This document shows positions 27,547-35,910 of a stretch of 64,000 nucleotides of DNA, one piece after another (the stretch's first letter is position 1; each line of letters starts with the position of its first letter). The notes below the pieces were generated by a model. That model was not told the origin of the DNA, did no database searches, and saw only the letters and a list, made by a program, of their open reading frames with translations. The stretch is taken from assembly GCA_963169355.1 (NCBI GenBank), contig CAUJCR010000012.1, positions 121,459-185,458 of the forward strand, read 5' to 3'. The position numbers and the translations under genes were made by a program. This stretch comes from Bacteroidota bacterium. Lineage in GTDB: Bacteria; Bacteroidota; Bacteroidia; B-17B0; Aurantibacillaceae.

Positions 27547-28530
27547 ATGATTAAGTTTTCTGAGCTTAGCCCTAATCAAATTAATTATGCCAATATAGGC
27601 TTAATGGTTATTTCTGCAATACTTGCTTTTATTTTACCTTTTGAACTTTTTTTGTTTTCTTATGCTGTATTAGGCCCATTACATTATTTAACTGAAATAG
27701 GCTGGCTACACAAAAAAAATTATTACACCAAAGGTAAGTATGATTTTATAGCATTGGGTATTCTATGTTTTTTGGTATTTTATTTTTCATTTATTCAACC
27801 AGCAAAATCAAACACCCAAATTCCGAACATTATCTTATATGCTGCATTAATATCTCTTATTTTTGTATTTATAAAAGATACGCTCTATCGCCTTGTATTA
27901 GCTGTTTTAGCATTTGTTGGAATTGCATTAGCGCAAGTAGGCGATAATTATTTTATTTGGATTGGTGTTTTTTTACCAACCATTATTCATGTTTTTATTT
28001 TCACATGGGCTTTTATGTTTTATGGCGTGTTAAAAAACAAATCCTTTTCTGGATATTTATCAGTTGTAGCTTTAATAGTCATTGCTTTATCTTTTTTTAT
28101 AATTAAAGCCCCAGGATTACAGTATCAGGTGTCTGCTTATGTTACCAAAAGCTACGACTTGTTTTATTTATTAAATAAATTTTTAATTAACCTGTTTGGT
28201 TTACAAACCACTGAAACCAATACAGATGCCATTGTATATCAAACCAATGCAGGATTTATTGTTATGCGATTTATTGCTTTCTCTTACACCTATCATTACC
28301 TTAATTGGTTTTCTAAAACCTCCGTTATTCAATGGCATAAGGTGTCTAAAAGGTCATTATTTATTACCATACTTTTGTGGATAATTTCAGTGGCTTTATA
28401 TCTTGTAGATTACAGCGTTGGATTAAAAGCCTTGTATTTCTTGAGTTTTCTGCATGTTTTCTTAGAATTCCCACTCAATATTACTTCATTTTACGGTATC
28501 GCCCAGTCAATTTTTTCAATTAAGAAATAG
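27547..28530 (+). CDS. Multi-span membrane protein, unknown function
   Basis: This 327-residue protein has about nine to ten hydrophobic spans, for example YANIGLMVISAILAFILPFE, YDFIALGILCFLVFYFSF, SLIFVFIKDTLY and LFITILLWIISVALYLV. Conserved-looking polar points are the loop GPLHYLTEIGWLHKKNYY (about 42-59) and YTYHYLNWFSKT (about 255-266), with His residues that could be functional. I do not recognise a named family; similar proteins occur in Bacteroidota as hypothetical integral membrane proteins. It follows the DUF5522 gene by 50 bases and precedes mlaD by 58 bases. Confidence 0.6.
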   Translation: MIKFSELSPNQINYANIGLMVISAILAFILPFELFLFSYAVLGPLHYLTEIGWLHKKNYYTKGKYDFIALGILCFLVFYFSFIQPAKSNTQIPNIILYAALISLIFVFIKDTLYRLVLAVLAFVGIALAQVGDNYFIWIGVFLPTIIHVFIFTWAFMFYGVLKNKSFSGYLSVVALIVIALSFFIIKAPGLQYQVSAYVTKSYDLFYLLNKFLINLFGLQTTETNTDAIVYQTNAGFIVMRFIAFSYTYHYLNWFSKTSVIQWHKVSKRSLFITILLWIISVALYLVDYSVGLKALYFLSFLHVFLEFPLNITSFYGIAQSIFSIKK

Positions 28531-28588
28531 CATTTTTTATCCATGCAATCAGATAAAAACTGTATATTAGGGGTTCAAAAAATGAGTT

Positions 28589-29572
28589 GTGAAAATATCC
28601 AAAGAATATAAAATAGGTATTGTTGTAACGGCTGCCATTGCAGTTTCTATTTGGGGATTTAATTTTTTAAAAGGCTTCAATTTATTTAGTCATCAATATG
28701 AATTATATGCTGTATATCCTAAGATTGATGGGCTTATTGAAGCTAATCCATTATTAATAAATGGGTACAAAGTAGGTCAAATTAATAAAATCTCTTTAAC
28801 ACCTGATAATAACGGAAGTTATAAAGTATTGGTAAAGTTTTTATTAACCGAAGATGTAAAAATTCCAAAACACTCTATTGCTAGAGCTATTAGTTCCGAT
28901 TTATTAGGCTCTAAAGCAGTGGAAATTATTTACAGTAATTCTCCTGAATTTGTAGAATCGGGCGATACTTTAATTGCTGAAACCGAAGAAGGGCTTAAAA
29001 CAACCGTTAGTAAACAACTAGCTCCATTACAAAAAAAGGTAGATGTATTACTCTCATCTGTGGATTCGGTGATGACAATTGTGCAAGTAGTGCTTAATGA
29101 TAAAACACGCGACAACCTTAACAAATCTTTTGAAAGTATAAAAAAAGCGATTCAAAGTTTAGAACAAACCGCTTATAAATTAGATGATTTAGTTGCCTCA
29201 GAAAAATCAAAAATTTCTAGCATTCTTACTAAACTAAATTCGTTAGCTGGAATGCTTGAGAAAAATACAGGAAGAATTGACAATATTATTGGAAATCTTA
29301 GTACGCTTTCAGATAGTGTGGCTAAATCAAGTTTAAAATCAGCTATTGATGAAGCGGATAAAACATTGGCTGAGTTAAATAAAGTAATGGCACAAATAAA
29401 CTCAGGACAGGGCTCCTTAGGTAAAATTATTAAAAACGATTCGTTGTATAATAATCTTAATAAATCTAGTGAAGACTTAGATAAACTACTTAAAGATTTA
29501 AGAATTAATCCTGAACGCTATATTCATTTCTCGTTATTTGGAAGAAAAGACAAAAACAAACCAATTGATTAA
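28589..29572 (+). CDS. mlaD: MlaD/MCE-family lipid transport protein
   Basis: This 327-residue protein has an N-terminal anchor (YKIGIVVTAAIAVSIWGFNFLKG), then one MCE domain (about 35-115: YELYAVYPKIDGLIEANPLL, NGYKVGQINKISL, ISSDLLGSKAVEI) and a long helical C-terminal region with repeated Leu/Lys (about 130-310), as in other Bacteroidota MlaD proteins. It would form the periplasmic part of a lipid-trafficking ABC system anchored in the inner membrane. The probable permease and ATPase partners, mlaE and mlaF, are 5 kb downstream at 34394-35892, rather than adjacent. The start is GTG. Confidence 0.85.
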   Translation: MKISKEYKIGIVVTAAIAVSIWGFNFLKGFNLFSHQYELYAVYPKIDGLIEANPLLINGYKVGQINKISLTPDNNGSYKVLVKFLLTEDVKIPKHSIARAISSDLLGSKAVEIIYSNSPEFVESGDTLIAETEEGLKTTVSKQLAPLQKKVDVLLSSVDSVMTIVQVVLNDKTRDNLNKSFESIKKAIQSLEQTAYKLDDLVASEKSKISSILTKLNSLAGMLEKNTGRIDNIIGNLSTLSDSVAKSSLKSAIDEADKTLAELNKVMAQINSGQGSLGKIIKNDSLYNNLNKSSEDLDKLLKDLRINPERYIHFSLFGRKDKNKPID

Positions 29573-29591
29573 CAAATAATTTAAAGACTAC

Positions 29592-30917
29592 ATGATTTCT
29601 ATTATCATTTTTGGCTTACTCATCACTTTAGGTTCCACTTTATTTTTTATCAATGCAAAAAAAATTCGCCGAAATATTTTGCTTGGAAAAGACATAGAAA
29701 TAAAAGACAATAAAGCAGAGCGCATTAAAACTATGGTATTAATTGCACTAGGGCAAAAGAAAATGTTTGCTCGTCCTATTCCTGCTATTTTACACTTATT
29801 TTTATATGCTGCTTTTATTATCACACAAATTGAATTAATTGAAATTGTATTTGACGGATTTACAGGACACCATCGCGCTTTTAGAGCCTCCTTAGGCGGG
29901 TTTTACACTTTTATGATTAGCCTTATAGAAATACTATCTGTACTGGCGTTTATTGGTACACTGGCGTTTTTATACCGTCGTAATTTATTAAAAGTACCTC
30001 GTCTTACCATGAATGAATTAAATGGTTGGCCTAAGTTAGATGCTAATATTATTTTATTAATGGAGTTTACTTTAATTTGTTTCATTTTTATGATGAATGG
30101 TGCAGATGAAGTACTTTATCAAAGAGGTGATTCTCACGCTCAAAACTTAGGTGATACCTCATTTGGTTTCACGATTAGTCAGTATGTTGGTCCTTTAATT
30201 TATAACGGTATGCCTACACCTGGCTTACATGTTATTGAGCGCATAGGCTGGTGGGGACACATTGTAATGGTGTTTGCTTTTTTAAATTACCTACCTAAAT
30301 CAAAACATCTACACATCTTATTAGCTTTTCCAAACACCTATTTTTCAAACCTTAAAAACAAAGGGCAATTCAATAACTTATTTGAAGTTACCGATGTTGT
30401 AAAACCAAACTTCGACCCAAGCTACCAACCCGTGTTAGATCCAAATGCGCCTATCAAATTTGGAGTGAAAGATGCTACTGATTTAACTTGGAAAAATCTA
30501 TTAGATGCCTACTCTTGTACAGAGTGCGGGCGTTGCACAGCATCTTGTCCGCAAAACATTACAGGTAAAAAATTATCACCTCGTAAAATTATGATGGACA
30601 CTAGAGATAGAATTGAAGAAATAGGAAGGAACATGGACGCCAATAAAGGCACTTTTGTTGATGATGGAAAAAGTTTATTGGGCGATTACATCTCATCTGA
30701 AGAAGTATGGGCTTGTAACACTTGCAACGCTTGTGTAGATGCTTGCCCTGTAAATATTGACCCATTAAATATCATCGTGGGTTTACGCCAGCAATTAGTA
30801 TTAGAACAAAGTATCGCACCTAATGAACTAAATGGCATGTTTTCGAATATAGAAAATAATGGCGCCCCTTGGCAGTTTAGTCCATCAGACCGAGCTAATT
30901 GGATAAATGAAAACTAA
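29592..30917 (+). CDS. Membrane-bound Fe-S oxidoreductase subunit (HdrC/GlpC-like)
   Basis: This 441-residue protein has an N-terminal membrane part with about five to six spans (to about residue 255), including HLFLYAAFIITQIELIE and ERIGWWGHIVMVFAFLNY with candidate heme-ligand His. The C-terminal part (about 300-400) holds two 4Fe-4S motifs: CTECGRCTASCP and CNTCNACVDACP. This matches the Bacteroidota family annotated as Fe-S-binding heterodisulfide-reductase-like protein. With the CCG-domain protein downstream it probably forms a membrane electron-transfer module, but donor and acceptor are unknown. It is 19 bases after mlaD and 23 bases before its partner gene. Confidence 0.85.
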   Translation: MISIIIFGLLITLGSTLFFINAKKIRRNILLGKDIEIKDNKAERIKTMVLIALGQKKMFARPIPAILHLFLYAAFIITQIELIEIVFDGFTGHHRAFRASLGGFYTFMISLIEILSVLAFIGTLAFLYRRNLLKVPRLTMNELNGWPKLDANIILLMEFTLICFIFMMNGADEVLYQRGDSHAQNLGDTSFGFTISQYVGPLIYNGMPTPGLHVIERIGWWGHIVMVFAFLNYLPKSKHLHILLAFPNTYFSNLKNKGQFNNLFEVTDVVKPNFDPSYQPVLDPNAPIKFGVKDATDLTWKNLLDAYSCTECGRCTASCPQNITGKKLSPRKIMMDTRDRIEEIGRNMDANKGTFVDDGKSLLGDYISSEEVWACNTCNACVDACPVNIDPLNIIVGLRQQLVLEQSIAPNELNGMFSNIENNGAPWQFSPSDRANWINEN

Positions 30918-30940
30918 GCATTTTATAATTTTTTAAAACC

Positions 30941-31729
30941 ATGGAACCACTAAAAGTACCAACAATGGCCGAAAAAATGGCCAACGGTGAAATACCAGAT
31001 ATATTATTTTGGGTTGGATGTGCAGGAAGTTTTGACGATAGAGCCAAAAAAATTACCAAAGCCATCGTGCGTATTCTTAACCATGTAAATGCAAACTTTG
31101 CAGTACTTGGCGTAGAAGAATCATGTACGGGCGATCCTGCAAAACGTGCAGGTAACGAGTTCTTATTTCAAATGCAGGCCATGCAAAATATTACTGTGTT
31201 AAATGGATATAACGTTAAAAAAATTGTAACAGGTTGTCCGCACTGTTTTAACACCATTAAAAATGAGTATCCACAACTTGGCGGACAGTACGAAGTAATA
31301 CATCATACCGAACTCATACAACAACTCATTAACGAAGGAAAACTTAAAGTACAAGGTGGCGAATTTAAAGGAAAGAAAATAGTATTTCACGACCCTTGCT
31401 ACTTAGGCAGAGCCAATGATGTATATGAAGCACCGCGCGAGGTAATTCAAAAACTAGATGCAGAATTAGTTGAAATGAAAAGAAGTCGTGCTAAAGGATT
31501 TTGTTGTGGAGCAGGTGGTGCACAAATGTTTAAAGAAGCTGAAAAAGGAAATAAAGAAGTAAATGTAGAAAGAACAGAAGAAGCCTTATCGCACCAACCA
31601 GACGTAATTGCTGTAGGATGCCCATTTTGTAATACAATGATGACAGATGGCGTAAAACACTTTAATAAAGAGAATAGCACCAAAGTGCTTGATGTAGCCG
31701 AACTTATTGCTAATGCCAACGATTTGTAA
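30941..31729 (+). CDS. Fe-S protein with CCG domains (HdrB/GlpC-like)
   Basis: This 262-residue protein has two cysteine-rich CCG-type regions: WVGCAGSFDDRAKK and VTGCPHCFNTIKNEYPQ in the first half, and HDPCYLGRANDVYEAPR, KGFCCGAGGAQMF and VGCPFCNTMM in the second. In HdrB, GlpC and lactate-utilisation proteins these Cys bind an unusual Fe-S cluster. It is expected to be a soluble partner of the membrane subunit encoded 23 bases upstream. The substrate is not known. The next gene (TPR lipoprotein) starts 3 bases after the stop. Confidence 0.85.
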   Translation: MEPLKVPTMAEKMANGEIPDILFWVGCAGSFDDRAKKITKAIVRILNHVNANFAVLGVEESCTGDPAKRAGNEFLFQMQAMQNITVLNGYNVKKIVTGCPHCFNTIKNEYPQLGGQYEVIHHTELIQQLINEGKLKVQGGEFKGKKIVFHDPCYLGRANDVYEAPREVIQKLDAELVEMKRSRAKGFCCGAGGAQMFKEAEKGNKEVNVERTEEALSHQPDVIAVGCPFCNTMMTDGVKHFNKENSTKVLDVAELIANANDL

Positions 31730-31732
31730 ATT

Positions 31733-32761
31733 ATGAAAGTTTTTTTGCACCTATTCATTATTGGTTCTATTGTATTTGGATTTGCTTGTAATACAAAACC
31801 AAAAATTTCTGAAGAAGAGAAAAGTCATGCCGATTCATTAATGAAAGTAATTAATCTTCCAGAACTAACTGCCCTAAATAAAAAAATATTAGACGATCCA
31901 AACAACCCAGAGCTATATAATCAAAGAGCGAAAATTTACTTACAATATAAGCAATTTGAAGAAGCTATCAATGATGCAAATAGAGCCATCCGAATAGATA
32001 CTAACCAAGCATCGTTTTACCTAACTAAAGTAGATGTGTATTTTGCAAACAACGAAACACGTAATGCAAAAGACGTTTTAGAAAATACCGTAAAACGATT
32101 TCCTGAGAATACAGATGCTTTATTAAAACTAGCAGAGATATATTATTTTGTAAAACAATATGAAAATGCCTTTGCTAAAATAAATGCCGCTCTTAAAATA
32201 AATGAGAATTTGGCAAAAGGCTATTACCTAAAAGGCAACATTTACAAAGAAACAGGAGATACAGGTAAAGCTATCTCGAGTTTACAAACTGCCATTGAAC
32301 AAGACAATAAAAACACAGGTATTTATGTTGATTTAGGACTAATTTATGCAGGCAAAAAAAATCCTTTAGCTTTTGAATACTATAATACGGCTATTAATCT
32401 TGACCCTAAGAATATACAAGCGCTATATGCCAAAGCTAAACTACATCAAGATTTAGCACAATATAAAGAAGCAGAAGAATTATACAAACAAATAACCACT
32501 ATTAACCCTAATCACGCTTTTTCATTTTATAATTTAGGAGCAATAGAATTTAGTGTAAAAAATAATCCTACATCCGCCATTGATTATTTTACTAGAGCAA
32601 TAGCTGCTAACGAACGATATGCGGAGGCTTATTTTGCTAGAGGAGCCTGTTACCAAGCCATAAATGAAAATGAGAAGGCTTCACTTGATTATCAAATTTG
32701 CCTAAAACTTAGTCCTAATAACGAAAATGCCATTGAGGGACTAAACTCATTAAGTAAATAA
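31733..32761 (+). CDS. TPR-repeat lipoprotein
   Basis: This 342-residue product has a lipoprotein signal (FLHLFIIGSIVFGFAC) and about seven tetratricopeptide repeats from residue about 55 to 340, each with the usual A.A.Y.....Y..A......A pattern (for example NPELYNQRAKIYLQYKQFEEAI and YLKGNIYKETGDTGKAISSL). TPR arrays are protein-binding scaffolds; in this place it would act at the inner face of the outer membrane or in the periplasm. It begins 3 bases after the Fe-S gene and is followed by a terminator, so it closes the operon that starts at mlaD or earlier. Confidence 0.8.
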   Translation: MKVFLHLFIIGSIVFGFACNTKPKISEEEKSHADSLMKVINLPELTALNKKILDDPNNPELYNQRAKIYLQYKQFEEAINDANRAIRIDTNQASFYLTKVDVYFANNETRNAKDVLENTVKRFPENTDALLKLAEIYYFVKQYENAFAKINAALKINENLAKGYYLKGNIYKETGDTGKAISSLQTAIEQDNKNTGIYVDLGLIYAGKKNPLAFEYYNTAINLDPKNIQALYAKAKLHQDLAQYKEAEELYKQITTINPNHAFSFYNLGAIEFSVKNNPTSAIDYFTRAIAANERYAEAYFARGACYQAINENEKASLDYQICLKLSPNNENAIEGLNSLSK

Positions 32762-32789
32762 AAAAACCTCGGTATTGCCGAGGTTTTTT
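32761..32789. terminator. Bidirectional terminator between TPR gene and rpsP
   Basis: A 12-bp inverted repeat: arms 32761-32772 and 32778-32789, loop TATTG, core CCTCGG/CCGAGG with A6 and T6-7 runs. It lies at the stop codon of the TPR gene and 25 bases beyond the end of rpsP. Confidence 0.85.
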
Positions 32790-32813
32790 TAATAAGAATA
32801 AATTATCTAAAAA

Positions 32814-33341
32814 TTATGCTTCTGTATTTTCTGCTGGTGCATCTGCTGCAGGTGCATCATTAGCTGGTGCTTCTTCGGCAACTGGTGCATTTTTAGCTGC
32901 AACTTTAGCTGCTTTAGCTGCTTTAGTAGCTGCTTCTGCTTTTAATTTTTCAGCTGCTGCTTTTTTAGCATTAGCAGATAGGTTATCTTTTTTGCTGTTA
33001 ATTTTTCCAGCTTTTTGATCTAACCATTTTGCAAAACGCTCTTCAACTTGTGCTTCAGTTAAAGCGCCTTTCTTTACACCGTCTAATAAGTGTTTTTTCA
33101 TTAAAACACCTTTGTACGACAAAATAGCTCTGCAAGTATCTGTAGGTATTGCACCATTTTGTAACCATTTTAATGTTGAATCGAAATTCAAATCAATTGT
33201 TGCAGGGTTGGTGTTAGGATTGTAAGTTCCTAATTTTTCGATAAATGCTCCGTCTCTTGGTGCACGACCATCCGCTGCTACAACGTGAAAGAAAGCTGAA
33301 TCTTTCTTACCGTGTCTTTGTAGTCTAATCTTTACTGCCAT
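32814..33341 (-). CDS. rpsP: 30S ribosomal protein S16 with long Ala/Lys tail
   Basis: From ATG 33341 ([13 protein letters not shown]) the product is 175 residues. The S16 core covers the first 80 or so residues ([49 protein letters not shown]). The second half is a tail of Ala, Lys, Glu and Pro ([20 protein letters not shown], then a [21 protein letters not shown] end). Bacteroidota S16 proteins are often extended this way, whereas E. coli S16 is about 82 residues. The annotation could be begun ten codons earlier at 33371, but MAVKIRL is the universal S16 start. The usual partners rimM and trmD do not follow here; the transcript is apparently monocistronic. Confidence 0.95.
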   Translation of the reverse strand: MAVKIRLQRHGKKDSAFFHVVAADGRAPRDGAFIEKLGTYNPNTNPATIDLNFDSTLKWLQNGAIPTDTCRAILSYKGVLMKKHLLDGVKKGALTEAQVEERFAKWLDQKAGKINSKKDNLSANAKKAAAEKLKAEAATKAAKAAKVAAKNAPVAEEAPANDAPAADAPAENTEA

Positions 33342-33477
33342 TTTTCTGTTTTTTAAAAGTTTGGGGCGCAAATATCGGTAAAATTCTTTAAAGATTAGCC
33401 ATTTTTCAAAAAAAATTCGACAAATATCTAACTTTCATTAATTTGACTATCTTTGTAAGTCATAAATATACTAATAT

Positions 33478-34305
33478 ATGAAACTACAAGAAAGAGGTAC
33501 ACTTTTAATTCCAATTGATTTTACTGAACAGTCGATTTTAGCTATTAAACAAGCCTATAACTTGGCTAAATACACTTATTCTAAGATTGTATTGCTTCAT
33601 GCCTACGAAAAAATGGGTGATGAACATTACGAAGAGTTAAAAGCGCTTACTAAGCAAACCGAGACTGAGAGTGGAGTACCAACTGAATTTATGAATGTAA
33701 AGGGAGATATTTATAATGAGCTTCCTAAAATTGCCGAAGAAATTAATGCTACCTTGGTAATTGCTGGTTTAGAAAGCCACATGAACGCTAAAGATATTAT
33801 CGGGTCAAGTGCTTCTAAAATGATTAGAGAATGTACCGTGCCTGTTATTTCTATCAGAGGAAAAGAACATAAAGACGGTTGCGAAAACATCTTGTTACCA
33901 CTCGATTTATCTCGCGAATCTCGCGAAAAAGTGGATATGGCTATTCAAGTAGCTCATTATTTTGGGGCTTCAATCCGTATTCTAGCGGTATATAGCTTGT
34001 CAGATGCCTCTTATGAGAACCAACTGTTAGCTTATGCACATCAGGTAAAACAATACATTAAAGGAAAAGGCATTTCTTGCTCTAATAAATCTATTGCTAG
34101 TGATGAAGTAGCAGAAACAATTGTAGAATACGCTAATAAGATTGAATCGGATTTAATTATCATTATGAATAAACCAAACCTAAGTATCAAAGAATTCTTT
34201 AGTGGTACTGAGGCTCAAAAGGTTGTGAATATTAGCAACTTACCGGTTATGACAATCAATCCTGCCAAAAAGGAAAGTATGACTCATTTTGGGACTGGAT
34301 TGTAA
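33478..34305 (+). CDS. Universal stress protein with two UspA domains
   Basis: This 275-residue protein is a tandem of two UspA domains: residues about 6-145 (TLLIPIDFTEQSILAIKQAY and later VIAGLESHMNAKDIIGSSASKMIRECTVPVI) and about 150-270 (ENILLPLDLSRESREKV and later LIIIMNKP..SGTEAQKVVNISNLPV). The G-2x-G-9x-G(S/T) nucleotide-binding motif is partly present in the first domain (GLESHMNAKDIIGSSA) and weak in the second. Members help survival in starvation and stress. A TATCTTTG -7-like box lies at 33448-33455. A terminator follows the gene. Confidence 0.88.
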   Translation: MKLQERGTLLIPIDFTEQSILAIKQAYNLAKYTYSKIVLLHAYEKMGDEHYEELKALTKQTETESGVPTEFMNVKGDIYNELPKIAEEINATLVIAGLESHMNAKDIIGSSASKMIRECTVPVISIRGKEHKDGCENILLPLDLSRESREKVDMAIQVAHYFGASIRILAVYSLSDASYENQLLAYAHQVKQYIKGKGISCSNKSIASDEVAETIVEYANKIESDLIIIMNKPNLSIKEFFSGTEAQKVVNISNLPVMTINPAKKESMTHFGTGL

Positions 34306-34328
34306 TAAATTTATCAACTCAACTAATG

Positions 34329-34358
34329 AACGCTATCAAAGTATTGGTAGCGTTTTTT
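34329..34358 (+). terminator. Intrinsic terminator after the universal stress gene
   Basis: An 11-bp stem (arms 34329-34339 and 34344-34354, loop AGTA, one G-U pair) with an AACGCTA/TAGCGTT core followed by TTTT. It lies 24 bases after the stop. Confidence 0.75.
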
Positions 34359-34393
34359 ATTTCAGTGTCTTAATCGTATATTAGCCACTTATT

Positions 34394-35134
34394 ATGAAAT
34401 TGTTTTTTCATTTTGGTAGATACTTTTTGCTTATTAAACGAGTGTTTAGTAAGCCAGAAAAATTATCGGTTTATACCAAACAAATTTTATATGAGATAGA
34501 TAAAATTGGTATTAGTTCATTACCCATTATTGCTATTATCTCTTTTTTTATGGGAGGTGTTATCACTATTCAATCGGCATTTGGTTTTACCAGTCCCTTA
34601 GTTCCATTATATGCAGTGGGCTTTACCGTTCGCGAATCTATGCTGTCAGAATTTTGCCCTACTATTGTTTCATTAATTCTTGCTGGTAAAATAGGTTCTA
34701 ATATTGCTTCCGAGATTGGCTCTATGCGCATTACCGAACAAATTGATGCGCTTGAAATTATGGGAATCAATTCGGCTGGTTATTTAATATTACCTAAAAT
34801 TGTGGCTGGAGTTGTTATTCTCCCTTTTTTAATTGCTATTAGTATGTTTTTAGGTATTGTAGGCGGTTATATCATGGGCTTGGCAGTTGGCGCTGTTACA
34901 TCCTACGAATATATTTTTGGTATCCAAGCCTTCTTTGAACCTTGGAAACTTTATTATTCATTTACTAAGGTAATTACCTTTGCTTTTCTTATCACATCTA
35001 TTTCTTCTTATTTTGGATTTTATACCGAAGGTGGCGCTCTAGAAGTAGGTAAAAGCAGTACTTCGGCTGTTGTGTATAGCAGCATCTTAATCTTAATTTT
35101 TAATTTCTTAATCACACAACTGTTTTATACATGA
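34394..35134 (+). CDS. mlaE: MlaE-family ABC transporter permease
   Basis: This 246-residue protein has about five to six membrane spans with MlaE hallmarks: ISFFMGGVITIQSAFGF near residue 45-62, the coupling region VRESMLSEFCPTIVSLILAGKIGSNIASEIGSMRITEQIDALE (only parts shown: GKIGSNIASEIG and TEQIDALEIMGI), PKIVAGVVILPFL and the C-terminal DEALEVGKSSTSAVV-like segment (GGALEVGKSSTSAVV). It transports phospholipids across the inner membrane together with MlaF and the MCE protein. It overlaps mlaF by 4 bases, so they are translated together; the mlaD-type gene lies 5 kb upstream in another transcript. Confidence 0.92.
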   Translation: MKLFFHFGRYFLLIKRVFSKPEKLSVYTKQILYEIDKIGISSLPIIAIISFFMGGVITIQSAFGFTSPLVPLYAVGFTVRESMLSEFCPTIVSLILAGKIGSNIASEIGSMRITEQIDALEIMGINSAGYLILPKIVAGVVILPFLIAISMFLGIVGGYIMGLAVGAVTSYEYIFGIQAFFEPWKLYYSFTKVITFAFLITSISSYFGFYTEGGALEVGKSSTSAVVYSSILILIFNFLITQLFYT

Positions 35135-35892
35135 TTGAAATTAAAAACATACATAAGAGTTTTGGCTCTCATAAAGTCATTAATGATGTGTCATTTGTTT
35201 TTGAACAAGGAAAAACAAATCTCATTATTGGCGAAAGTGGTAGTGGAAAAACAACCATACTTAAACTTATGGTAGGCTTGCACGAGGTAGATAACGGTGA
35301 AATATTATATAACGGAGAAAATTTCCCAACACTTGATTTAAAAGGCAAGCAAGAAATTAGGAAAAAAATAGGTATGTTGTTTCAAGGTGGTGCTTTATTT
35401 GACTCTCAAACCCTTGAAGAGAATGTGCGATTTCCTTTAGATATGTTTACCGACATGAGCAAGGAGGAAAAGCAAGAACGTGTAAATTTTTGTTTAGATA
35501 AGGTTCAACTCACTAATAAAAATAAATTGTATCCTGGAGAATTATCGGGTGGCATGAAAAAGAGAGCTGCCTTAGCACGCGCTATTGCTAACAATCCTAA
35601 ATATTTATTTTGTGATGAACCCAACTCAGGGCTTGATCCAAAAACATCTATTGTAATTGATAATTTAATTCAAAGCCTTACAAAAGAGTTTAATATTACC
35701 ACTATCGTTATTACCCACGATATGAATTCGGTGGTAGAAATTGGAGAAAAGATTTTATATATCTATAAAGGAAACCCATGGTGGACGGGCACAGGAAAAG
35801 AAATATTTAACACCACTAATCCTGAGTTATTAGACTTTGTGTTTGCTTCTGGATTTATGAAAGAAATTTATCATGCGGTTAAAAACAAATAA
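35131..35892 (+). CDS. mlaF: MlaF-family ABC transporter ATP-binding protein
   Basis: This 253-residue ATPase has Walker A GESGSGKTT (about 35-43), Q-loop MLFQGGALFDSQT, signature LSGGMKKRAALARA, Walker B YLFCDEPNSGLDP and the switch ITHDMNSV. The wording of the Q-loop and signature is that of MlaF/Ttg2A, the phospholipid-trafficking class. It powers the MlaE permease encoded just upstream with a 4-base overlap. It is cytoplasmic. The next gene, an RNA methyltransferase, follows by 18 bases but is probably functionally unrelated. Confidence 0.94.
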   Translation: MIEIKNIHKSFGSHKVINDVSFVFEQGKTNLIIGESGSGKTTILKLMVGLHEVDNGEILYNGENFPTLDLKGKQEIRKKIGMLFQGGALFDSQTLEENVRFPLDMFTDMSKEEKQERVNFCLDKVQLTNKNKLYPGELSGGMKKRAALARAIANNPKYLFCDEPNSGLDPKTSIVIDNLIQSLTKEFNITTIVITHDMNSVVEIGEKILYIYKGNPWWTGTGKEIFNTTNPELLDFVFASGFMKEIYHAVKNK

Positions 35893-35910
35893 CCGCACAA
35901 GCTATTTACA

